In this document: in pieces, positions 8,241 through 16,321 of the stretch
Layout of the letters: each line of letters opens with the position of its first letter
Position numbering within the stretch: the first letter of the stretch is position 1
From: CAYMRL01 sp964473205
GTDB lineage: Bacteria > Deinococcota > Deinococci > Deinococcales > Trueperaceae
Length of the DNA: 64,000 nt
NCBI GenBank assembly: GCA_964473205.1
Contig: CAYYOK010000003.1
Span: 30,307 to 94,306, forward strand
Direction: 5' to 3'
The notes under the pieces: model-generated
What the model was told of the DNA's origin: nothing
The model's input: only the letters and a program-made list of their open reading frames with translations
The model's database searches: none
Made by a program: the position numbers and the translations under genes

Positions 8241-9398
8241 ATGTTTCGCGGGATGTCGACCAGCAGCGTCCTGTTCTCGCGCGAGACGCGGAGGGCGCTG
8301 TTCCTGGGGTTCGCGACGTTCGTGCTCGTCGGCGTCAGTAACACTCTCTACGGTCCCGCGTTCGACCGGTTCTCGGCCCGCTACGGCGTCGGCGTCGAGG
8401 TGGTCGGCCTGCTGGTAAGCGCTCAGTTCGGCGGCGCCCTGGTGGCGATGGTGCTGTCGAGCTGGTCGCTGAAGCGTTTCGGTTACCGGCGCCAGCTGGT
8501 GGCCGGCGGCCTGCTCACCGTCGCGGGCGCGCTGCTGGTGACCCAAGCTCCGAGCTGGCCCCTGGCGCTGTCGGCGGCGGCCATCGGCGGCTTCGGCACG
8601 GGCATCCTCGTGGTGAGCGTGAACCTGATGGTCGCGAGGGTCTTCGAGGCGGTGGCCTCGCCAGCCCTCAACCTGATGAACGCGGTCTTCGGGTTGGGGG
8701 CGATCGCCGGACCGCTGCTGGTCGCCGTCAGCGCGCCGCGGCTCGAGCCGCCCTTCCTGGTGCTGGCGGTGCTGGGTATGGGCGTCGTCGCGATGGCGGC
8801 GGGCGTCAGGGCCCCGGCGGTGCGGAGCCCGGCGCGCGGCGCTGGACGCGTGCCGATCGCCCCCATCGTCGGCTTCGCGCTGGTGATGTTCTTCTACGTC
8901 GCGACCGAGGTCGGCATCACGTCGTGGGAGACGGAGCATCTGTCCGGTCACTTCGGCGCAGCGCGCGCCGCTGCGTTCACCTCGCTGTTCTGGATCGCGA
9001 TCACCGTCGGGCGGCTGCTGGCCGTACCGCTGTCGTCGCGGCTGCATCCGGGCCGGATGGTGACGTTCTCGCTGGCTTTCAGCGTGGTCGGGCTGGTCCT
9101 CGCCCAGGTTCCGGCACTGGCGCCTGCCGGCTACGCGCTGGCCGGGCTCTTCCTGGCTCCGGTGTTCGCGACGAACACCGCCTGGTTCACACGGACGTTG
9201 GGCGAGAGGGCGGAACGCTACGCGCCCCTCGCCTTCGCTACCGGCAACCTCGGGCCCGTCTCGACCGCGCCGCTCATCGGCATGGCCGTTGGAGCTTACG
9301 GCACGGGCGCGGTACCGACGCTGCTAGCGGTGTTCGCCGTGTGCGCCGCTTGCGTTTCGGCGGTCCTGCTGGCGTCTGACAGGCGCGGTCGGCGCTAG
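8241..9398 (+). CDS. MFS transporter (major facilitator superfamily, FucP/YbjJ-like)
   Basis: Protein of about 385 aa that is almost entirely hydrophobic, consistent with 12 transmembrane helices in two halves joined near residues 190-205 (RSPARGAGRVP). The first loop has the degenerate SLKRFGYRRQLVAGG motif A seen in small MFS permeases. The substrate cannot be read from sequence. It may start at 8241 (MFRGMSTSS) or at the in-frame ATG 8253. Neither has a strong ribosome-binding site. It is convergent with etfBA, and only 7 bp separate the stop codons. Confidence 0.8.
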   Translation: MFRGMSTSSVLFSRETRRALFLGFATFVLVGVSNTLYGPAFDRFSARYGVGVEVVGLLVSAQFGGALVAMVLSSWSLKRFGYRRQLVAGGLLTVAGALLVTQAPSWPLALSAAAIGGFGTGILVVSVNLMVARVFEAVASPALNLMNAVFGLGAIAGPLLVAVSAPRLEPPFLVLAVLGMGVVAMAAGVRAPAVRSPARGAGRVPIAPIVGFALVMFFYVATEVGITSWETEHLSGHFGAARAAAFTSLFWIAITVGRLLAVPLSSRLHPGRMVTFSLAFSVVGLVLAQVPALAPAGYALAGLFLAPVFATNTAWFTRTLGERAERYAPLAFATGNLGPVSTAPLIGMAVGAYGTGAVPTLLAVFAVCAACVSAVLLASDRRGRR

Positions 9399-9405
9399 GC
9401 CGGGC

Positions 9406-10377
9406 TCACTGCTTCCGCAACGCTGCCAGCAGCGCTGGCCCCAGCTCCTCGATGTCGCCTACGACCGCGTAGTCGCAGATCCTGAAGATGGGCGCGTCTG
9501 GATCCCTGTTGATGGCGGCGACGACCTTGGAGCGGTTCATGCCGGAGAGGTGTTGTACGGCTCCGGAGATGCCGAGCGCGAGGTAGAGCTTGGGGCTGAT
9601 GTTCTTGCCGGTCTGACCGACCTGTTCTGCGTAGGGACGCCAGCCGGCGTCCACCACGGCGCGAGTGGAGGCAACTCCGGCCCGCAGCTCCGTGGCCAGA
9701 GGTTCGACGATGGCGGCGAAGCGCTGGGCGCTGCCGAGCCCGCGGCCTCCTGCCACCACGATGTCGGCCTCCTCCAGCGCGACCTGCGCACCGTTGTTGA
9801 TGACGCGCTCGCATACGCTCACGCGCTCCGATACCAGCGCTTCGTCGAACGCGGCGGCTCGCACCTCGCTCACGCTTCCGTTGGGCTCTGCAGGACCAAG
9901 GGCGTTCGGTTTCACCGTTATGACGACCGGCAAAGCGCGCGCGCGCACCGTCTCGGTGACGCGCGCCAGGTACGCGTACCTGCGAGCTTGAACCTTGCCT
10001 TCGCTGCGCTCGACGGCTATCACGTCCTCCAGCAGCGCAGCCCCCAGTTCTACGGCCAAGCGCGGCGCCACGCTCAAGCCGGTGCGTGTCGCGCCGAGTA
10101 GGACGACTTCGGCGTCCATCTCACGAGCGAACTTCGCCACCAGGTTCACCAAAGTCTCGCTGTTGGGCGCGGCCAGCTCGGCAGAAGCAACGCTCGTCAC
10201 GCCCTGCACGTAGTGAGACAGCTCTTCGGCCGCGGCCGCCGTGTCCGCACCCAGTACCAACGCTTCGACCGCTTCGCCCTCCGGAGCGACGGAGCGTGCG
10301 GCGCGCACCAGTTCCAGCACCTGCCGCGGCAAGCGCCCATCGTGTATCAGCGCGACTATCAACGTCTTGGTCGCCAT
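9406..10377 (-). CDS. etfA: Electron transfer flavoprotein, alpha subunit
   Basis: Protein of 323 aa. The C-terminal FAD-binding domain is diagnostic: VVAGGRGLGSAQRF, GQTGKNISPKLYLALGISGAVQHL and INRDPDAPIFRICDYAVVGD. With EtfB it carries electrons from flavin dehydrogenases to the quinone pool. It starts directly at the etfB stop codon (TAG 10380-10378, ATG at 10377), so the two are co-transcribed and coupled. Confidence 0.95.
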   Translation of the reverse strand: MATKTLIVALIHDGRLPRQVLELVRAARSVAPEGEAVEALVLGADTAAAAEELSHYVQGVTSVASAELAAPNSETLVNLVAKFAREMDAEVVLLGATRTGLSVAPRLAVELGAALLEDVIAVERSEGKVQARRYAYLARVTETVRARALPVVITVKPNALGPAEPNGSVSEVRAAAFDEALVSERVSVCERVINNGAQVALEEADIVVAGGRGLGSAQRFAAIVEPLATELRAGVASTRAVVDAGWRPYAEQVGQTGKNISPKLYLALGISGAVQHLSGMNRSKVVAAINRDPDAPIFRICDYAVVGDIEELGPALLAALRKQ

Positions 10378-11133
10378 CTATAGAACCTTCGCTTCTTCGC
10401 GCAGCAAACGCACCAGTTCTTCTGCCATCTCGTCAGCATCGCCCGACAAGCGGACTCCTCGCCTTGCGGCCACCTGCACCTCGAGCCCGACGACCTCGGT
10501 CCCTACCTGCACCGACGGGAAGTCGTCGAGGGAGAGGCGCGACAGCTCCTTGCGCTTCGCTTTCATGGTGTTCGGCAGCGTGGGGTACCGCGGCTCGTTC
10601 AGTCCTTGCTGGGTAGTCACCACTGCGGGCAGGATCAGGTTCAACACCTCGGTGCCTTGATCGGTATCGTGTCGGGCCGTCATCTTGCCGTTTGCGAGCC
10701 GCAGCTCCGATACCCAGTCGGCGTGCGGCCAATCGAGCACCGCCGCCAAAGCCGGTCCCAACGCGGCGCTATCCCAGTCTGCCTGTTTGCCCCCGAGCAG
10801 CACTAGACCCGCTCCCTCTCGTGACACCAGCTCGGCGAACACCTGAGCTTGTGCCAACGCGTCCAGCCTTTCGGTGGTGATCACATGCATGCCGCGATCC
10901 GCCCCCATCGCCAATGCCGTGCGGAGGGCTTCCTCACAAGAAGCAGGCCCCAAGGCGGCCACGATCACCTCGTCGACCTGACCAGCCTCACGTTGTCGGA
11001 TCGACTCCTCCACGCCATACTCATCCATGCCGTCGATCACCATCGCGCCACCGACGACTTCAACCACTCCATCAAGCACCTGAACGTTAGACTCTGCATC
11101 GGGCACTTGCTTGATGATCGTAAGAACCTTCAA
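10378..11133 (-). CDS. etfB: Electron transfer flavoprotein, beta subunit
   Basis: Protein of 251 aa beginning MKVLTIIKQVPDAESNV, the classic EtfB N-terminus. It contains AMGADRGMHVIT and GKQADWDSAALGPALA, which belong to the AMP-binding fold. I place the start at TTG 11133 because GGAGG lies 7 nt upstream and the family normally begins at this MKVL. The longer reading to 11154 would translate the ribosome-binding site. A tandem GTATAC operator lies about 40 bp upstream, which ties ETF to the catabolic regulon. Dehydrogenase partners could be among the flavoproteins of the island. Confidence 0.95.
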   Translation of the reverse strand: MKVLTIIKQVPDAESNVQVLDGVVEVVGGAMVIDGMDEYGVEESIRQREAGQVDEVIVAALGPASCEEALRTALAMGADRGMHVITTERLDALAQAQVFAELVSREGAGLVLLGGKQADWDSAALGPALAAVLDWPHADWVSELRLANGKMTARHDTDQGTEVLNLILPAVVTTQQGLNEPRYPTLPNTMKAKRKELSRLSLDDFPSVQVGTEVVGLEVQVAARRGVRLSGDADEMAEELVRLLREEAKVL

Positions 11134-11171
11134 CGCCACACCTCCGAGCAGCAACGAGATAAGATACAGCA

Positions 11172-11187
11172 GTATACGGCCGTGTAC
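11172..11187. promoter_or_regulatory. Tandem GntR-type operator upstream of etfBA
   Basis: GTATAC-GGCC-GTGTAC, two FadR-type half-sites with centres 10 bp apart, 39 bp upstream of the etfB TTG. One further GTAC follows in the flanking CGTACG. No clear -35 was found here. Confidence 0.7.
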
Positions 11188-11310
11188 CGTACGTTGCGTA
11201 CTGGATGGTCCTCGGGCCGCCAGGCTGAGCTACCGCTGCCGTTGAGCTTCATGCCGCGAGCGTGTTCGAGAGTCCGGTTCGTCGGTCGCCCCCCGCCCCC
11301 CACGTCAAGC

Positions 11311-11344
11311 GGGTTTCGCGCGACCACTCGGTCGAGCGAACCCC
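11311..11344 (-). terminator. Hairpin terminator after the M14-family gene
   Basis: Read on the minus strand, GGGTTCGC pairs with GCGAAACCC (one bulged A) around an inner CGACC-gagt-GGTCG stem, 17 bp past the stop codon at 11362. No U-tract is present. Confidence 0.5.
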
Positions 11345-11361
11345 GGTATCGACAGGACAGT

Positions 11362-12420
11362 CTAGAAGCCTGAGACGACGATCTGCTTCTCCAGCTCGGG
11401 AACCTCGCGGGTCTCCCAGCTCGCGTCATCCGTCTCGTACACGTTGCAAACACGGGCGCCCGTGTTGACGATCGGCAGCAGCGAAGTCCGAACGATGATC
11501 CCGTTGGCCGGCGCGATCAGCTCTTCTACGACGTCGTCGTAGAAGTCACGGATCTCGGCCAGCAGCTGACCCTTGCGAACGTAGTCGCCAGTCTTCACCT
11601 TCAGGTGCGACATGCCGCCCTTGGTCGCCGTGACCTCGTAGCGCTTGGTGATGTCGACCTGCATGGCGGGCAGCTCGGGCTCGCCGGGGAGCACGCCGAT
11701 GGCCTTCAGGTAGTTGTAGGTTGCGCGGAGCATCATCTCCGGGAACGGGTAGAGGTTGCGCCAGCCCTCACCGGCTTCGATGGCGATCGCTGGGATCCCG
11801 CGAGAGCAAAAGATTCCGGTAGGACCGCCTCTGCGGCCCTTGCGCGTCCAGCGGTGGATGATCTCGTAGCCGCACGCCTTGCCGAGCTCGACGCGACGAC
11901 GCTCCAGGTCCTCCGACAGGTCACCGGGCGAGGTGAGCATCGCCCTGGGGTAGTTGATGCTGTCGAGGTGAGTGGCATGGATATCTAGCGCGTGGTCGAT
12001 GTCCTTGGCGATGCAGTCCACTACGGCCCACAGGATGCGCGTGGAGAGGACGCCGTCCTTCTCCGGCTGCGCACCGCCGATGTCGACGACCGTCGGCGCG
12101 TCGAGCGGGTAGAGGCGGTGGCGGTGCACGTAGGCCGGCACATTGATGAGTGGAAGGGCGATGACCGTGCCCGTCATCTGCTCGGGGTCGAGCTCCCGGG
12201 CGAGACGCTTCACGGTGTCCATGCCCGCAGGCTCCTCGCCGTGGACTCCGGATCCCACGAACGCCACGGGGCCGTCACTGCGGCCCTTGATCACGGTGAC
12301 TGCGAGCTCGACCGGCGCGCCGCTCGAGAACTCGCCGACCTTGATGGCGTAACGCTGTTTCGAGCCTCTTGCGACGCTGCCTAGGTCGAAGTCCTCGGGG
12401 TTGATTCGGAGTACCTGCAC
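11362..12420 (-). CDS. Succinylglutamate desuccinylase/aspartoacylase-family (M14-like) zinc hydrolase
   Basis: Protein of 352 aa. Zinc ligands are visible as GSGVHGEEPAG (HxxE) and the His in LDIHATHLD, and a downstream AIEAGEGW carries the catalytic Glu. The C-terminal part (about 240-340) is the beta-rich region with GDYVRKGQLLAEI and IVNTGARVCNV seen in AstE/AspA/DoeB-type enzymes. These remove acyl groups from N-acyl amino acids such as N-acetyl-diaminobutyrate or N-succinylglutamate. The actual substrate is unknown. The GTG start has GGGAG 7 nt upstream. It has its own promoter and operator and is divergent from a solute-binding-protein gene, which suggests hydrolysis of an imported N-acylated compound. 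Confidence 0.85.
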   Translation of the reverse strand: MQVLRINPEDFDLGSVARGSKQRYAIKVGEFSSGAPVELAVTVIKGRSDGPVAFVGSGVHGEEPAGMDTVKRLARELDPEQMTGTVIALPLINVPAYVHRHRLYPLDAPTVVDIGGAQPEKDGVLSTRILWAVVDCIAKDIDHALDIHATHLDSINYPRAMLTSPGDLSEDLERRRVELGKACGYEIIHRWTRKGRRGGPTGIFCSRGIPAIAIEAGEGWRNLYPFPEMMLRATYNYLKAIGVLPGEPELPAMQVDITKRYEVTATKGGMSHLKVKTGDYVRKGQLLAEIRDFYDDVVEELIAPANGIIVRTSLLPIVNTGARVCNVYETDDASWETREVPELEKQIVVSGF

Positions 12421-12454
12421 GCTCGTGCTCCCTTCAGATTGCGATCTGGAGTTC

Positions 12455-12470
12455 GTATACCGCTGTATAC
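12455..12470. promoter_or_regulatory. Tandem GntR-type operator for the M14-family gene
   Basis: GTATAC-CGCT-GTATAC, two perfect half-sites. It begins 10 nt downstream of the -10 of the minus-strand promoter at 12481-12509, so it would cover about +4 to +20 of the transcript. Confidence 0.8.
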
Positions 12471-12480
12471 GGCTTTGGCT

Positions 12481-12509
12481 ACTTTAACCAATGCCTCCAT
12501 CGTCGTCAA
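12481..12509 (-). promoter_or_regulatory. Sigma-70 promoter of the M14-family gene
   Basis: On the minus strand TTGACG (12509-12504), 17 bp spacer, TAAAGT (12486-12481). It overlaps the probable -35 (TCGTCA, 12503-12508) of the divergent promoter for the solute-binding-protein gene. That promoter's -10 would be TAGTAC at 12526-12531. Confidence 0.65.
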
Positions 12510-12540
12510 CTGGCTCACTCGAGCCTAGTACGGCAGGTAA

Positions 12541-12556
12541 GTGTACATCCGTGTAC
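12541..12556. promoter_or_regulatory. Tandem GntR-type operator for the 12.6-16.1 kb operon
   Basis: GTGTAC-ATCC-GTGTAC, with both half-sites carrying the same T-to-G variant relative to GTATAC reading A at position 3. It starts 9 nt after the TAGTAC -10 candidate and 68 nt before the GTG start of the solute-binding protein. Confidence 0.7.
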
Positions 12557-12623
12557 AGTCGTGTGCTATCTTCAGCCGGTAAACCATTGCGAGTCGAATG
12601 AGTCGTTTTCGAGGAGGCTAGAC

Positions 12624-14195
12624 GTGTCTAGGTATCGGACCCATCCCCCTAAGCTCCGCTCGCTACTGCTTCTCGTGCTAGCCCTCGGACTCCTCCAAGG
12701 CGCCATGGCGCAAAGCGCAGGATCGCCGCTCGAGAACCGCCCGGAGATCCGCGCCCGGCTTCAGTTCGCGCGCGTAGGCGGAGTGTTCGATCCGGCCTAC
12801 TGGCTGTACACCTCGGATTGGTTCGTGTATCCCAACCTGTTCAACTGGTTGGTGCGGTGGGTACCCGGGTCAGGCGGCTACCAAGTAGAGCCCGATCTGG
12901 CCGAAAGCTGGACAGTGAGCGAAGACGGGCGCACCTACACGTTCTACCTGCGAAGGGGTGTGCAGTTCCATCGAGGCTACGGTGAGCTGACCGCGGAGGA
13001 TGTCGTGTTCAGCTATACGAGGCAGATGGAAGACGATACGGCTTCCTTCAATTCCAACCTATCCGAGGTTGCGTCGATAGTCGCAATCGATGACTACACT
13101 GTCGAGCTCACCCTTGAGGAGCCCAATGCAGCGTTCATGGCAGCGGTAGTCGCCTGGAGGCCCGGGCTCATAGTCTCGAAGAGGGCTGTGGAGGAGTTAG
13201 GCGCCGAGTTTCGCGCCCGGCCGATCGGCACGGGCCCGTTCTACCTAGAGGAGATCACCGCGACCGAAGAGGTCGTTCTCCTCTCGCACGACGACTACTT
13301 CCGCGGCGCGCCACAGATCAGCAAACTGACCTTCGTTCACGTGGGAGAAGAGAGCATCGCCCTTGCCGCTCTGCGAAGCGGCGAGCTCGACATCATCTGG
13401 TCGCGAGGCAACCCGGAGATCGCGGCGGCGCTCCTCCAGGATCCGAACATCACTGCCGAGCGGATCGTCAGGTTCGACTCGATTCAACAGGTCATGTTCA
13501 GCCCCAACTTCGAGATCACTCAGGATGTCCTGGTGCGCCGCGCTCTGGCTCACGCCATCGACACCGAAGCCATCGGCGCGGCGTTCGCGGGCTTGGACGA
13601 ACCTACACGAGTGTTGCTAGGCCAGGATCCGGTCGGTGAAGTACCCATGTACGAATACGACCCCCAGTTGGCGCGCGCGCTTTTGGCCGAAGCGGGTTAC
13701 CCCAACGGCTTTCCCGTCTCGATGATGTTCCAAACGCGCGAGCCAGAAGCCACGCTCGCGGCGATCGTGGCCGCGAACTGGCAGGAGATCGGTCTGGACG
13801 TTCGGATGGAAGGCATGGATGCGACCTCGACTTTCGATCGCCGGAACAGCTTCGATTTCGAGGTCACCATCAGCTCTGTCGGTCGCCCCGCCGATCTCGA
13901 TCTGCTTCTCTCCGATCTGTTCCTCTCTACGTCATTACCTCCCGGAGGCCAGAACTACTTCCGCTACGCCGTCGACGAGGTAGACGACCTACTCTTGGCA
14001 GCGCGCCGCACGACCGACCCCGACGCGAGAAACGAGCTCTACCACCAAGTCCACGTCAGGGTCATGACGGATCTGCCGATCATACCCCTCTCGTATCAGG
14101 TGTTCATGGCCGCTTGGCGAGACCCGGTCGTAACCATGGAAACCGGGCGCAACAACAACTTCTGGGGCGAGACGATCGAGATCGTTGACCGATGA
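12624..14195 (+). CDS. ABC transporter family-5 solute-binding protein (SBP1)
   Basis: Protein of 523 aa. I place the start at GTG 12624 because GAGGAGG lies 6 nt upstream and it gives a compact signal peptide (RSLLLLVLALGLLQGAMA|Q). The mature protein has the DppA/OppA fold: LFNWLVRWVPGSGGY, EPDLAESWTVSEDGRTYTF and the family signature as FHRGYGELTAEDVVFSY. It ends NNNFWGETIEI. It belongs to the larger of the two subgroups here (YTSDWFVYPN near residue 60). It should bind peptides or other small polar organics in the periplasm and deliver them to DppBC-type permeases. It is first in an operon with a cysteine hydrolase and an OCD-like enzyme. Confidence 0.92.
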   Translation: MSRYRTHPPKLRSLLLLVLALGLLQGAMAQSAGSPLENRPEIRARLQFARVGGVFDPAYWLYTSDWFVYPNLFNWLVRWVPGSGGYQVEPDLAESWTVSEDGRTYTFYLRRGVQFHRGYGELTAEDVVFSYTRQMEDDTASFNSNLSEVASIVAIDDYTVELTLEEPNAAFMAAVVAWRPGLIVSKRAVEELGAEFRARPIGTGPFYLEEITATEEVVLLSHDDYFRGAPQISKLTFVHVGEESIALAALRSGELDIIWSRGNPEIAAALLQDPNITAERIVRFDSIQQVMFSPNFEITQDVLVRRALAHAIDTEAIGAAFAGLDEPTRVLLGQDPVGEVPMYEYDPQLARALLAEAGYPNGFPVSMMFQTREPEATLAAIVAANWQEIGLDVRMEGMDATSTFDRRNSFDFEVTISSVGRPADLDLLLSDLFLSTSLPPGGQNYFRYAVDEVDDLLLAARRTTDPDARNELYHQVHVRVMTDLPIIPLSYQVFMAAWRDPVVTMETGRNNNFWGETIEIVDR

Positions 14196-14256
14196 CCGAG
14201 CACTGTTCGCTTGGCGTTCAGCGAGTTAGTCAGGCGCTCGGTTGAGGAGAGAGACG

Positions 14257-14937
14257 ATGTTTGGTTGGGAGACGTTCCTGACGGAACGCGACAAGCTGCT
14301 GCATGAGGCCAAGCCGCGCATGGGTACGACCGTGTTCGGGAGCCGTCCGGCTCTAGTCCTGGTCGACTTCTACTACGCTTCGGTAGGACTAGAGAGGTTG
14401 CCTCTCTTTGAGGCGATCAAGCGATGGCCGGCGAGTTGCGGCCTGGAAGGTTGGGCAGCGATCGATCGAACGGCCGAGCTCTTGGCCGTCGCGCGGCGTC
14501 ATCGGATTCCCGTGATACACGTGTGCCGATTGACAGGGTTTCCGTCGTGGAACTCGCGTCGCAGCAGGGTGATCGGGTCGGATCCTGTGCCTCGCGAAGA
14601 CTCGAACCTTGAGGAGATCGTCGCGGAGGTCGGCCCAGAGCCGGGGGAGCTCGTGGTTCGCAAGGCCGCACCGAGCGCCTTCCAGGGCACGCCCTTGGCC
14701 TTCGAGCTCGTAAGCCGAGGGGTCGATACGATCATCGTCTGTGGCGAGTCGACGAGCGGATGCATCCGAGCAACGGTCGTAGATGGATGCACCAGTGGGT
14801 TCCGCGTCGGTGTCGTCGCCGAGTGCTGTTATGACAGAACAGAAGCCTCTCACTACATGAACTTGTTCGATATGAACGAGAAATACGCCAATGTTATACA
14901 TCTAGAGGAGGCAATCACATACTTTGAAGGACAGTAG
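14257..14937 (+). CDS. Isochorismatase-like cysteine hydrolase (amidohydrolase)
   Basis: Protein of 226 aa with the full Asp-Lys-Cys triad of the superfamily: Asp in ALVLVDFYYAS, Lys in VVRKAAPSAF and Cys in GESTSGCIRATVVDG (near residue 168). The GCIRATV block groups it with N-carbamoylsarcosine amidase, maleamate amidase and RutB rather than true isochorismatase. It probably releases ammonia or carbamate from an amide or ureido intermediate. ATG 14257 follows GAGGAGAG. It is paralogous to the protein at 39035-39760. Confidence 0.88.
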   Translation: MFGWETFLTERDKLLHEAKPRMGTTVFGSRPALVLVDFYYASVGLERLPLFEAIKRWPASCGLEGWAAIDRTAELLAVARRHRIPVIHVCRLTGFPSWNSRRSRVIGSDPVPREDSNLEEIVAEVGPEPGELVVRKAAPSAFQGTPLAFELVSRGVDTIIVCGESTSGCIRATVVDGCTSGFRVGVVAECCYDRTEASHYMNLFDMNEKYANVIHLEEAITYFEGQ

Positions 14938-15013
14938 TCATACCAAGTTCGACTACGTGACGACCAATCCGTACGCCCTCGACCGAACCATGCGCCGAAG
15001 GAAGTGAGCAGAC

Positions 15014-16129
15014 ATGGCCCTCCTGCTTGACAGCAACGACATCGAACCGCTACTCACGGCGAAGCTGTGTATCGACGCATTAGACGACGCTTTCCGCGAC
15101 TATGGCATGGGCAAAGCGACCACGGCGATTGGGCGAGAGGTCATCCTTACCCGATTGCCGGACAAGGAGGTTCCGGCCGCGGGAGCCCGTAAAGGGCACG
15201 CCTACCATGGGCTCGAGGTTCAGAGCGGATCCGTACCGAGGTATCAGGTCGCCTGTCTGAGGGTTAAGTCTGACATCCTCTATTGGCCAGAGGTTGATGG
15301 CGATTACCGCCGAAAGAAGTATCCCGGAGCCCCAGGCGGGCTCTTCTGCGGCTTCGTGATCTTGTTCGACAACGATACTGGGGCTCCGGTTGCACTCATG
15401 CCCGACGGACTCATTCAGCGCTTGCGAGTTGGAGCCACCTCCGCGCTGGGAGCCCGCTACATGGCCCCGGAGGACGCCGAAGTGGCCGCAGTTATCGGGT
15501 CGGGGAATCAGGGTGAGTCGCAAGCCATTGCCCTGGCAGAAGTCAGGCCAAACTTGAAGGAAATTCGCATATTCAGCCCTACCAAGAAGAACCGCGAGGA
15601 CTTAGCAGCGCGGTTGGACGAGCAGTTGCCGATGAAGGTAGTTCCAGCCGAGTCGGCCCAAGAGGCGGTCAGCGGCGCGCAAATCGTTCACGCCGGGACC
15701 AACTCGAGGGCGCCAGTTGTCAAGGCAGATTGGCTCGACCAGGGCACGCACGTGAGCGTGATCAGCGTCCAGGAGATAGGTGAGGAGATCCTAGGGCGGT
15801 CGAACCGCGTCGGCACCTCCAGACGGTACTCGCCCAAGCAGTCCCACACCGCTATCGCAGACGGTTTTGCGGAAGACGTGCACGAAGACGAGTTCGGCTC
15901 TGGCTGGTGGCACAATCAGGCGCATTGGGACCGGATGGTCACATTGGGCGACATGATGAACGGAAACGCGGTCGGACGGGCCTCAAAGGACGAGAACACG
16001 ACCTTCATCACGAAAGGGGCCGCCATGCAGTTCGCGGCGGTGGGGGCCAAGCTGGCAGAGGAAGCGCGCCGAACAGGGGTCGGAAGAGAGATACCGACCG
16101 AGTGGTTCCTGCAGCCGTACCAGCCCTGA
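15014..16129 (+). CDS. Ornithine cyclodeaminase/mu-crystallin family oxidoreductase (copy 1)
   Basis: Protein of 371 aa. The Rossmann fingerprint is VAAVIGSGNQGESQAIAL near residue 165, preceded by DGLIQRLRVGATSALGARYMA as in ornithine cyclodeaminase and related NAD(P)-dependent imine reductases or dehydrogenases. A family-specific insert near residues 90-110 (YWPEVDGDYRRKKYPGA) and a long C-terminus rich in Trp/His (GWWHNQAHWDRM) occur in both paralogues here and are unusual. Its role is probably redox or deaminating chemistry on an amino acid or imine. It is third in the SBP1 operon, which ends at the hairpin at 16213. Confidence 0.85.
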   Translation: MALLLDSNDIEPLLTAKLCIDALDDAFRDYGMGKATTAIGREVILTRLPDKEVPAAGARKGHAYHGLEVQSGSVPRYQVACLRVKSDILYWPEVDGDYRRKKYPGAPGGLFCGFVILFDNDTGAPVALMPDGLIQRLRVGATSALGARYMAPEDAEVAAVIGSGNQGESQAIALAEVRPNLKEIRIFSPTKKNREDLAARLDEQLPMKVVPAESAQEAVSGAQIVHAGTNSRAPVVKADWLDQGTHVSVISVQEIGEEILGRSNRVGTSRRYSPKQSHTAIADGFAEDVHEDEFGSGWWHNQAHWDRMVTLGDMMNGNAVGRASKDENTTFITKGAAMQFAAVGAKLAEEARRTGVGREIPTEWFLQPYQP

Positions 16130-16212
16130 TAGCGCGAGCGAGCAGCCGGTCGTAGTACGGACGGCCCGAGGGTCTGTGCTACACCCCTTGCGCGCGACGA
16201 ACAGGCAGACGA

Positions 16213-16248
16213 ACACGTGCCGGCGGAACCATCTCCGCCGGCACGTGT
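16213..16248. terminator. Bidirectional hairpin terminator
   Basis: ACACGTGCCGGCGGA-accatc-TCCGCCGGCACGTGT, a perfect 15 bp stem with a 6 nt loop. It lies between the convergent OCD copy 1 gene and the minus-strand solute-binding-protein gene. There is no strong U-tract on either side. Confidence 0.8.
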
Positions 16249-16321
16249 CGGTCTGGTCATGTCGCGGGCGCAGTCGAGACTAGGACTGCTCGCGGTTCCG
16301 AGGTCTACGCCTGCTCGGCTC

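Noticed and set aside
11291..11306. C-rich run between etfB and the M14-family gene
   Set aside because: Short simple-sequence tract in non-coding DNA. No structure or repeat family is evident.
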